Shown: in pieces, positions 25,481 to 34,700 of the stretch
How positions within the stretch are numbered: position 1 is the stretch's first letter
Layout of the letters: the number at the start of each line of letters is the position of its first letter
From: Gammaproteobacteria bacterium
Lineage (GTDB): Bacteria > Pseudomonadota > Gammaproteobacteria > Pseudomonadales > Azotimanducaceae
Assembly (NCBI GenBank): GCA_020832085.1
Contig: JAFIFJ010000006.1
Location: 1 to 64,000 of the forward strand
DNA length: 64,000 bases
Direction: 5' to 3'
Made by a program: the position numbers and the translations under genes
The notes under the pieces: model-generated
The model's database searches: none
What the model saw: the letters and a program-made list of their open reading frames with translations, nothing else
What the model was told of the DNA's origin: nothing

Positions 25481-25627
25481 GAACGCCCTTCAGCGTGGCC
25501 AGCGGCCTCAGATGAAGATCGTGCCGCGGGCGTAGTCACGCAGTGCCTTGCGGCGCTTTCGGCTTGCACCGGCGTCACGCTGCCGTCAGCATTCCGCCAT
25601 CCGCAGCCAGACGGTTGGCATCCTGCC

Positions 25628-26830
25628 ATGGCAGTCATCGCCCTGAACTGGGAACTTGGGGCCGATCTCGGCCATATCGGTCGGCTGATACCGCTCTCAC
25701 TGCGCCTGCGGGATGACGGCCACAGACCGGTCCTGATCCTGCGCGATCTCAGTCGGGTGGAAACGCTCCTCGCATCCGAGGGGATCGAGTACCTGCAGGC
25801 GCCGATCTGGATCCCGCCGCCGCCGCAGGGCCTGCCGCCGGCCCTGAACTTCACGGAAACGTTGTTTCGCTTCGGCTACCTGGAGCCTTCCGGACTGCTG
25901 GCCATGGCTCGGGCATGGCGGCATATCTGGGCCTTCGTCCGTCCCGACCTGCTCGTCTATGACCAGGCTCCCACGGCCGTGCTGGCAGCGCGCGGCCTCG
26001 GGCTGCCGGACCTCAATCTGAGTCAGTGGTTTGGGACCCAACCTCAGGTGGCGCCGCTGCCTCCCTACAGGTTCTGGAACACGAATGAGGGCGAAGCCCA
26101 GCGCCTGCAGGACACGGAGCAGCGCGTCTGCCGCAACGTCAACGCCGTCCTGCAGCGACTTCAAGCGCCAGCCATCCGTCAGGTGTCGGAGCTGTGCGCT
26201 GCGGACCGTGTCCTGATTCCCGGCTACCGCCCGCTCGACGCCTACGATCATCGAATTCACGAGCAGTACCTCGGGCCCATCGATTACCTCGATGAAGGCG
26301 TCGTCCCTGATTGGCCGGCGGGTGAGGGCCCGAAGGTGTTCGTCTATCTGAAACCGGGGTCCGGTCACTTCGAGAAGATGATGGCGGCGATAGCCGCCAG
26401 CAGCGGCCGCTATCTGGTCTTTGCGCCGGGCATCCCGGAACGCCAGCGGTCACAGCTTCGCTCCGAGCGGGTACGGATCAGTTCGAGACCATTCAACGCT
26501 CGGTTGGTGAGGGAAAGTGCCTCAGCATTGATCGGGCATGGCGGGGGCATGACCCAAGGCTTTCTGGCCCAGGGGCGTCCGGTGCTGCTGCTGCCGATGC
26601 AGATGGAGCAGATGATGACCAGCGTTCGGGTGCAGCAACTCGGGACCGGACTGTTCCTGCCCGCGGATGGTGACCCGGAGGAGCTTCCAGGCATGCTCCA
26701 GCGGCTGCTCTGGGACGAGTCCCTCTACCAGGCTGCGGCGGCCCTCGCAGCCGAGATCGTCGATGAAAGTACGCAGGACCCCATGGATGCCGTCGCGGCG
26801 GCCTGCGCGGAGCTGCTGGCGGGGCGATGA
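25628..26830 (+). CDS. GT1/UGT-like glycosyltransferase
   Basis: A 400-residue protein with the two-domain layout of GT-B glycosyltransferases. The C-terminal half has the donor-nucleotide motif of the UGT/MGT group: IGHGGGMTQGFLAQGRPVLLLP followed by MEQMMTSVRVQQLGTGL, read in two pieces. The N-terminal half begins ALNWELGADLGHIGRL, the usual glycine-rich acceptor-side loop. It would transfer a sugar from a nucleotide-sugar to a lipid or small molecule in the cytoplasm. ATG at 25628 begins the first beta strand. A methyltransferase gene follows after 109 bases and may act on the same glycan. Confidence 0.8.
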   Translation: MAVIALNWELGADLGHIGRLIPLSLRLRDDGHRPVLILRDLSRVETLLASEGIEYLQAPIWIPPPPQGLPPALNFTETLFRFGYLEPSGLLAMARAWRHIWAFVRPDLLVYDQAPTAVLAARGLGLPDLNLSQWFGTQPQVAPLPPYRFWNTNEGEAQRLQDTEQRVCRNVNAVLQRLQAPAIRQVSELCAADRVLIPGYRPLDAYDHRIHEQYLGPIDYLDEGVVPDWPAGEGPKVFVYLKPGSGHFEKMMAAIAASSGRYLVFAPGIPERQRSQLRSERVRISSRPFNARLVRESASALIGHGGGMTQGFLAQGRPVLLLPMQMEQMMTSVRVQQLGTGLFLPADGDPEELPGMLQRLLWDESLYQAAAALAAEIVDESTQDPMDAVAAACAELLAGR

Positions 26831-26939
26831 GGCGGCAGGCTGGCCGGCAGGAGATTTCGAACCGGCTCAGGCCGTCGTGGCTCCCGGGTGCTTGAGTAGA
26901 GCAGGTTCGGGCACACTACAGCAGCGATTCGACGAACGG

Positions 26940-27656
26940 ATGATGTCAGGCATGCGAGCCCGCTTGTTGCCGGAGGTCGGCAAGATTGATCTGCGTTCCG
27001 AACTCGGGGTATCGGGACTGATCTGTGGCAGCGGCAGTCACCTTTGCGCCGGGTGGCTGAACGTGGACGGCGCACCGCTGCGCAGCGGTGATAAGGTCCT
27101 GTCGGCTGCAGGCCGGGTCACGCAGCTGCTGGACGCCAATGCCACGCCGCACTACTACCTGCAGCACGACTGCACGGAGCCGTTTCCGCTGCCGGATGCC
27201 AGCGTTGCGCGGGTCCATTCCGAGCACATGATCGAGCACCTGACGCTGGCAGGCGGGATTGCCTGGCTGAAGGAGATGCGGCGGGTGCTGCAGCCAGGTG
27301 GCGTGCTGCGGGTCACCACGCCGGATCTGCAGCGTTACGTGGCCGGCTACCTGGATCCGGAGCAGGCGTTCTACCGCGAGCATCAGCAGCATCTGAGCGA
27401 TGTCCGCATGGAGGGCTACCTGGGGCTCCCTTCCATACCGGAGCGCCGGGCCTGGATGATCAATCAGATCTTCCGCTACTACGGTCACTTGTGGATCTAT
27501 GATCTCGACGAGTTGGTCCATGCGGCCACGGAAGCGGGCTTCCGTCCGGTGGCGCTGCAGCAGCAGGCGTTCGGGCACAGCCTGGATCCGGCCCTGGCGG
27601 CGTTGGACCGCCCCGAGCGTCGCGACGAGACGCTCTACGTCGACATCATCGCCTGA
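26940..27656 (+). CDS. SAM-dependent methyltransferase (class I)
   Basis: A 238-residue methyltransferase-like protein. The SAM-loop position reads LICGSGSHLCAGWLNVDG, with GSG where relatives have GCG, followed by DCTEPFPLPDASVARVHSEH and MIEHL, then MRRVLQPGGVLRVTTPDLQRY. This pattern is common in methyltransferases of polysaccharide or glycolipid clusters. It starts at an ATG-ATG pair (26940/26943) with no strong ribosome-binding site. The glycosyltransferase upstream suggests a shared glycan product. Substrate unknown. Confidence 0.78.
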   Translation: MMSGMRARLLPEVGKIDLRSELGVSGLICGSGSHLCAGWLNVDGAPLRSGDKVLSAAGRVTQLLDANATPHYYLQHDCTEPFPLPDASVARVHSEHMIEHLTLAGGIAWLKEMRRVLQPGGVLRVTTPDLQRYVAGYLDPEQAFYREHQQHLSDVRMEGYLGLPSIPERRAWMINQIFRYYGHLWIYDLDELVHAATEAGFRPVALQQQAFGHSLDPALAALDRPERRDETLYVDIIA

Positions 27657-27990
27657 GCCGCGCGCCGGGTTCCTGGCAAGTATCGAGGCACCTGAGCTGT
27701 ATCGGTGCTCGACTGTTTCCACGGCCATGGGTTCAGCAGCTCTGCCCTGGACCCTGACCGTCATCCTGAGATTCACGAAGGCGATGCCATCGCTAACCTC
27801 TATGGGGTTGATTGGGGTCGCCGTCGGCGGCGGGCGCAGGGGTCAGAGGGCTTGCGGTCGTGAACCGCTTTCCAATACAGAAGCCGCAGCGTAATCTCAG
27901 GTCAGTGTCCCGTGTTGCAGTCGAACCGAAGGCTGAGGCATGGAGGCCGCTCGTTGCCGCGACACCACGGGCCTCGATTTCAGGAGCAGC
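27657..27990. other. Intergenic region upstream of the HiPIP gene
   Basis: A 334-base stretch between the methyltransferase and HiPIP genes. It contains only short overlapping frames without ribosome-binding sites, and the HiPIP ribosome-binding site (CAGGAGC at 27981). No hairpin or repeat was evident; the HiPIP promoter probably lies here. Confidence 0.35.
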
Positions 27991-28428
27991 ATGATGACCG
28001 ATTTCCAACGAAACGCCACGTCGCGGCGCCAATTCCTCAAGACTTCCGGCACCATGCTGGCGATGATCCCGGTGGTGAACCTGCTCGGCTGTGCTGACGA
28101 TTCGCCGCCGCCAGCGCCGCAGCCGGCCCGGCCGGCACCACCTGCCCAGCAGCCTCCAGCCGCTGCCCCGGCGCAGCCCAGTCCCGCCGCTGCCATGCCG
28201 AAGCTCGAAGAGAGCGATGCCACCGCACGAGCCCTGGGCTATGTGCATGATGCCAACGACGTGGATGCGTCGCAGCAGCCCAGGTTCCAGGACGGTCAGC
28301 TCTGCGAGAATTGCGCGCTCTACACGCCCGACAGCTCGGATGAAGCGGACTGGGGTGGTTGCTCGATCTTCCCCGGGAAGCTGGTCAACGCCAAGGGCTG
28401 GTGCAACGCCTGGGTGGCAAAACGCTGA
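27991..28428 (+). CDS. hip: High-potential iron-sulfur protein, possibly Tat-exported and lipid-tethered
   Basis: HiPIPs carry one [4Fe-4S] cluster and shuttle electrons in the periplasm, for example from the bc1 complex to oxidases or reaction centres. The 145-residue precursor has a Tat motif (SRRQFLK), a hydrophobic stretch, then LLGC (Cys34), a Pro/Ala-rich linker (about 39-69), and the HiPIP domain with cluster cysteines 105, 108, 124 and 138 (CENC, WGGCSIFPGK, GWCNAW). The linker plus lipobox-like cysteine suggests membrane tethering, unlike most soluble HiPIPs. CAGGAGC precedes the ATG. It appears to be a single gene. Confidence 0.93.
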   Translation: MMTDFQRNATSRRQFLKTSGTMLAMIPVVNLLGCADDSPPPAPQPARPAPPAQQPPAAAPAQPSPAAAMPKLEESDATARALGYVHDANDVDASQQPRFQDGQLCENCALYTPDSSDEADWGGCSIFPGKLVNAKGWCNAWVAKR

Positions 28429-28779
28429 GGCCCGTTACGTTCTCGTGACCTCTGCCCCGCCTGCCGGGAGGGTCACGGGGCTGGGTCCCACGGCGCCTGG
28501 AACCGGGCATGACCTCGGGCCATTCATCGAACTTGTGACGAAAGTCCGGTCGACATGATTGCGTCGTCAGTGGGGAGGGACGATACTCGACGTGGTTAAC
28601 GTCGGGTGAACAAACGCTCCGCAACTCCATCTTCACAGTCACTCTGCCCGGGGTCTGTTCGCCGCCGCGGCTACGTGCAGCTGCGCTGACGGAGAACCGG
28701 AGAGGGGCTGGCGCCGCCAATCGCAGGTGGTTGTCCAGTGTCCGTTTCCTGCAGTGGGATCTTCGGGGGCACGTCGGTC
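28429..28779. other. Region upstream of the TPS operon
   Basis: This 351-base stretch separates the HiPIP gene from tpsA and should hold the TPS operon promoter. It contains a hairpin soon after the HiPIP stop (28444-28477). A GTG at 28738, preceded by AGGTGG, is an alternative in-frame start for TpsA. No riboswitch or clear operator was seen. Confidence 0.4.
28444..28477 (+). terminator. Hairpin after the HiPIP gene
   Basis: CGTGACC (28444-28450) pairs with GGTCACG (28471-28477); the 20-base loop contains a smaller CCCG/CGGG stem. It begins 16 bases after the HiPIP stop. No T-run follows, so it may be a weak or Rho-assisted terminator. Confidence 0.35.
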
Positions 28780-31700
28780 ATGGCTTTGGCACCAGGCTTC
28801 AAGCTGCGCAAGCTCAGTCTGAGCATAGCGCTCTGCACTGGCTCAGTTGGCATGTTGGGTCTCGGTCCGGCCATTCCGGCCCTTGCCAACCCCGCTGGCG
28901 CGACGGTGGTCCATGGCTCGGCATCCTTCATGCAGGACGGCGGGCTGCTGCAGATCGACAATAGCCCCGGCGCCATCATCAATTGGTCTTCCTTTTCCAT
29001 CGCCCAGGACGAGATCACCCGCTTCCAGCAGCAGTCCGCCCAGAGCGCGGTGCTCAATCGCGTCACCGGCGGTGAGATCTCCGAGATCTTCGGTCAGCTG
29101 ACCTCCAACGGCCACGTCTTCCTGATCAACCCCAACGGCATGGTCTTCGGCCAGAACGCCACCATCGACACCGCCGGATTTGTCGCTTCCACCCTCGACA
29201 TCACGAACCAGGACTTTCTCAACGGCGAGTACCGCTTCGCCGGCGACAGCGGTCGCATCATCAACAACGGTTACCTGACCACCCGATCGGGCAACGTTTA
29301 CTTCTTCGCTCCGGACATCGAGAACGCCGGCATCATCCACGCCGAGAGTGGTGCGCTGGTGCTGGCGGCCGGCCGCAGCATCCGCATCGGCAGCCTCGAC
29401 GCGCCGGACATCCAGTTCGAGATCACCGCCCCCGACGACGCCATTATCAATCTCGGTCAGCTGCTCGCCGACCAGGGCTCGATTCATGCCTTCGCCGGCA
29501 CGCTGCAGCACTCAGGCGCAGTCCGGGCCAGCGGCGCAGCGCTGGCCGAAGACGGCAGCATCATTTTCTATGCCGACGGCGACATCGATCTGCAGGCCGG
29601 AAGCACGATCAGCGCATCGGGTGCTCAGGGCGGCGACATTCTGGTGCAGAGCGGGTCGGGCACCGTGCTTGGAGCCGGTGAGATCCTCGCCGAGGGCGCC
29701 AGCGGCGACGGCGGCCGCATCCGCCTGCTCGGCGAGCAGGTGGGCCTGCTCGGTCAGGCGCGCGTCAGCGCGGAGGGCAGCGGCGACGGCGGCGAGATCC
29801 TCATCGGCGGCAATCTCACGGGCCTCGGGCCGGAGCCCAACGCCAAGGCCGTGTTCATCGGCACCAATACCCGGGTCTCCGCATCCTCCACAGACAGCGG
29901 TGACGGCGGCACCATCATCGCCTACGCGGACGACTTGAACCGCAGCTATGGCACCCTGACGGCCCGCGGCGGACCCAACGGCGGCGACGGTGGCTTCATC
30001 GAGACATCCGCCGCCTTCATCGAAGTGACGCGAACGCCGGATGCTGGGGCAAGTAAGGGAGCCCCGGGTCGGTGGCTCATCGACCCCGATCTGCTGGTGA
30101 TCGCGGAGGGTGGTCTGAACGAAGTGACCGAATCGCCTTTCCTGGAAGGGTTCTTCACCGTTGATTTTGGGGCGGGAGCGCCGACTATCCAGAACACCCT
30201 GATCGAGGCGGCCATTGACGGCGGAACGTCAGTCTCGCTGCAAACAGCCGGCAACGCCCAGAGCGTCCGCATCGAGGCGCCGCTGACCTTCAACGCCACG
30301 GACTCCGGTCTGTTTCTCGAGTTCGACACCAGTTCTGACCCCAACGGCAATATCTTCGTCCTGGCTCCGATCATCAATCTCGGTCCTGAGGCGCTCGACT
30401 ACTTCTTTCGTACGGAGGGCTTCGTCGACTTCGGTGCAGATGTCGATACCGGTGGTCTGCTGGGGGGTGAAATTGAAATCAGCACCTTTGACCCTTACGG
30501 CGGCTATGGTGGCTACGGTGGGCTTGCCTTGGGCGAAGCCAGATTCTCTGGCGACGTCACCCTCAGGGGAAACATTTTCTTCGGCGACACCACCATCGAC
30601 GGACCCTTCGTGGTGTTGTTCGAGAGCGAGTTCGTCGACCTGAGCTCTCTGACGCTGACCAATGGGTCAGACCTGTCCATCACCGGTAGTCTGTTTCTGG
30701 ACCCCTTCCTCGGATCCGGTCAGCTTTCGGTGAACGGATCGACTCTGGAGGTTGGCGGCGACGCGAGTTTCCTCAATGGCTCGTTTGTCAATGCCGATGC
30801 CATATTCAACGAGGGCGTCGACGCCCTTGATCTTGTCATCAATGCCAGCAACGTCGATTTCCTCGGCGGTCTGGATGCCTTCGATGTCGCCATCAGCAAC
30901 GGTTCTGCTGTCAGCATGGACGGCTTCAACTTCGTTGAAACGCTGACGGTCGTGGAATCGTCGCTGGTCCTCTTCGAAGAGCTGGCTGCTGTCAGCATTG
31001 CTGTTATCGATGGCGAACTGGACGGCGTCCTCGCTGAGGTGGCCGCCGAAAACTTCTTGAGCACCAACTCCAATATTTTCCTCAATGACCTGTTCTTCGA
31101 GTTCCTTGCCATCAACGGCGGCGAGTTTTCTTCGGATGGCATGATCTTTGGCCTCGGGGAAGGGGCCTCGACCATCGAAATCGCTGGCGGGGATGTCAGC
31201 TTCAACGGCTTCGATGTCGGCACGATCCAGCTCAGTGGCGGCACGCTCTCCATCAACGATGTGGCCAACACTGAGATTTTCGATTTCGAGGCTGGCGTTC
31301 TGGGTGGCGAAGGCAGTCTCGCAGTCTTCGACATCTTTTTCTGGTCCAGTGGCACCCTCCGTGAGTCAGTGAACCTTTTCCTGCTCGACAGCAGCAGCGG
31401 ATTCCTCGAAACATCAGGCACGAAAGCACTGGAGAACGCGGCGCGCCTCGATGTGGAGGGCGCGCTGCTCTGGTTCGAAGGCCCGATCACCATGGCCGAT
31501 GGTGCCATCATCTCCTTGAACGGCAGCGGCGCCTTCGAGATTGACCTCTCTACCCCGCAGTCACTGGCGAACCTCGGCGGTAGTCCCCTGCTCACCGTCG
31601 GTGCCCTGGCGTCCATCAGCGACCAGAGTACGGCGGCCGTGAACATCAACGTGATCACGGACATGGGAGGTACGACCACCGGCGGGGGGGTGGATCTGCT

Positions 31701-34700
31701 GTTCAGTGCCGGCGGCCTCAGCTTCGGCAGCTTCGAGGTACTCGAGGGCAGCCGCATCAGTTTCGGTGGCGGCGACGGCGGCAGCCACCTGCTCTCGGGG
31801 GCCATCAACGGCGACGGCACGATCCGCTTTACGGACACGACAGTCGCGGCCAACCAGATCAACAGCGCCCTGTATGCGCCCTTCGAGACCATTGTCGACA
31901 GCGGACGGGTCGACTTCAATTTCATCAGCGAGACCGAGCGCCTGCTGCTGAGCGGCGGCGCCATCGGCGGCAATGGACAGCTGATCGTCACGGACCGCAT
32001 GGACTGGACCGGGGGCAGCATCGGCGTCACCGGCACGGGCGGCATCCTGACCATTGACGAGCTTGCCGTGCTCGAGATCGCGGGCCCCAATGACAAGTTC
32101 TTCAATGGCAATTGGGAACTCAACAATTTCGGCTTTGCGAGTTGGGTTGCCGGCGACATCGTGATGAGTGGAACGCCCGCGCTGGTCAACCGGGGCACGC
32201 TGAGCACAGCAGAGGCGAACGGACCTCTGTCGATCCTGTTCAATGGTGGCTTTCCCCTGCTGATTAACGCTCCTTCCGGAACGCTCGAGCTGACGAGTGC
32301 CAGTGATTTCCTGACCATCAACGCCGACGTTGAAAGCCTCATCGAAGGGATCGTCCTTGTCGACAACGCCACCGTCCGCTTTGGTCGCGGCGGCGCGCAT
32401 TTGGCGAACTATTTGATCCAAAGCGGAAGCGTGGAGTTCGCCGGCACTGCCAATCACTCTTGGCAGAACGGTCTCAACTTCACCGGCGGCGGCTTCGTCG
32501 AGGTCAGCAGCGGCAACGTTTTCATCAACGCGGGAACGGTGAGTGTCGACAACCTCCTCCTCTCCGGCGGCACGATCGCAGGCAATGGCGATCTGCTGCT
32601 GACAGGCGAAATGCAGTGGACCGGTGGTGCCGTCGGCATCTCCGCCAACTCCGGCAGCCTGATCGTCGGGGCTGATGCCGTACTCAACTTGAACGGGGCC
32701 GGTGACAAGCTCCTGCGTGGCGACTGGACGCTGGAGAACCTGGGCGAGATCAACTGGTTCGGCGGCAACATGCTCCTGTTCAACAATGCCCAGATCGTCA
32801 ATGAGGGTGTGTTCACAGCGTTCCTGATAAATGGACAACAATCGCTGGCCGGCGGTGCGGACAATCTGCTCGTGAACTCCACTGGGGGACAGTTTGTCGT
32901 CGACTCAGGTGCCGGCAATCTGACCAGCAGCGTTTTCACCCTCAATGACGGAATTATCACGATCAACAACAGCCTCACGCGGCTTCTGAGGGGCTCGACT
33001 ACGGTCGAAGGGCGCCTCTGGAGGATTGGTGCAGGCAGCACGTTGCGGCTCGAGGACAGCACTCACGTCGCGCAGTCGGGCGTCCGCTTTGAGGGTGCCG
33101 GTACGCTTCAGGTTAATCCGGGCGCGGCTCTTGAAGCCGAAGATGTCCTGTTCGTCGACAACCTGCTGTTGAACGGAGGCTTGGTCGGGGGCATCGGCGA
33201 GACGCTCATTGAGGGCAGCTTCATCTGGAACTCCGGAACCATTGGCTCAGAGGACGAGTTTGGGGACCTCACTTTGTTGTCCGGCAGCAGCGCGCTGCTG
33301 ACGACAGCAGGCCTCAAGGTGATCAACGGCGCCTCGCTGCTGTTTGATGTTGGGTCGACTGCGATCTGGGACGGCGGCGAGATTCAGCTCGTCGATTTCG
33401 CCCTGCTTCAGGTGCTTGGTGACTTCACTATCCGCACCGACAGCGATATCGCCAGCCCGGATGAAACAGGGTTCTTTGGCAGTCAGGGGGCGGTGACCAA
33501 GGACACGACGATCGGCACGACGCGCTTTCTGGTTCCTTTCGCAAACGACGGCAGCCTGACTGCACTGAGTGGAACCATCTCCCTGGAGCGGGACGGGATT
33601 CACTTTGGAGACTTCTTTGTGTTGCCGCCGGCGGAGATCCTGTTCATTGGTGACCACCAGCTTTTTGGGGCGTTCGAGAATCTCGGCGACCAGGTTTTCA
33701 CTGATGCGACGATGACCATCGATGGTCCTTTCTTTGCCGGCAACGTGATCATCCGGGACTTCAGCAACATCACCTTCAACGGCACCTACACCGCGGCCTC
33801 CACGTCGATCCTCAACAACAGCACTGCCGAGTTCCTGTTCGCCGCCAGCACTGGCGACCTGACCGTGATGTCAGGCAGCGACATTCAGGGCCCCGGTACG
33901 CTCACGGTCACCGGCAACGCCATGATCGACCAGCTCCTGCTGACGCGGCCGGGCGACACGGTTTTCAACAACACCTCGATGCTGGTGGCCAACAACATTT
34001 TCGCCGCTGGCCCCGGCCGGCTCAGCCTCAACGGCTCGGCGAACGTCGATGGTTTGGTGCTGGCCGGCACTGAAGTCAGCGTGGGCGGCAACCTGCAGGT
34101 CGGGAGCGTTCTCGTTGACAGCGGCGGCGTCTTTACCGGCGCGGGTAACACGCAGGTGACCGGCTTCCTGGATCTCGAGAACAGTGCCGGACTGACGGGT
34201 GGCCGCATCGACGGCGCCGGCAACATCTCCGTCCAGGGCGAGTTCCGCTGGGTCGATGGTGTCGTCGCCGGAACCGGCGTGCTCGACATCGCCCCTGGCG
34301 GCCGCGTCATCACCAACCCGGGCGCATTGTTGACGGTGCAGGATCGGACGCTGCGCAACCGTTCAGACCTCGGTTTCGAGTTCGTCGACGTGCAACTCGC
34401 GCTGAACGGGACCGCCGTGCTCGACAACCAGGGCCGCATGAGCCTCGAAGTCACGCCCGAGACCTTCCTGAACTTCCTTCCCGGTCCCGGCATGGTGCTG
34501 AACTCCGGCAGTTTCGAGGTCACGGCCTCCGGCAGCAACGTCATTATCCCGAACCGCTTCGACAACTCCGGCAGCGTCACGCTGAATTCAGGTTTCCTGC
34601 GCATGCAGGGAGGCGGCATGCACTCCGGCAGTTTCCTGATGGTTGGCCCGATCGATATCACGACCTCCGGCCGCCTGCGCTTCGGCGGAAACCATGTGCT

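Noticed and set aside
28429-28779. A cyclic-di-GMP (GEMM) riboswitch upstream of tpsA
   Set aside because: The GC-rich leader lacks the conserved GEMM core strings when read by eye.
30720-32372. Long minus-strand open frame (550 codons) inside tpsA, and similar ones at 31561-32841 and 33885-35276
   Set aside because: They lie antisense to a gene with clear family motifs; their length follows from high GC and repeats, and their proteins show no domain or signal.
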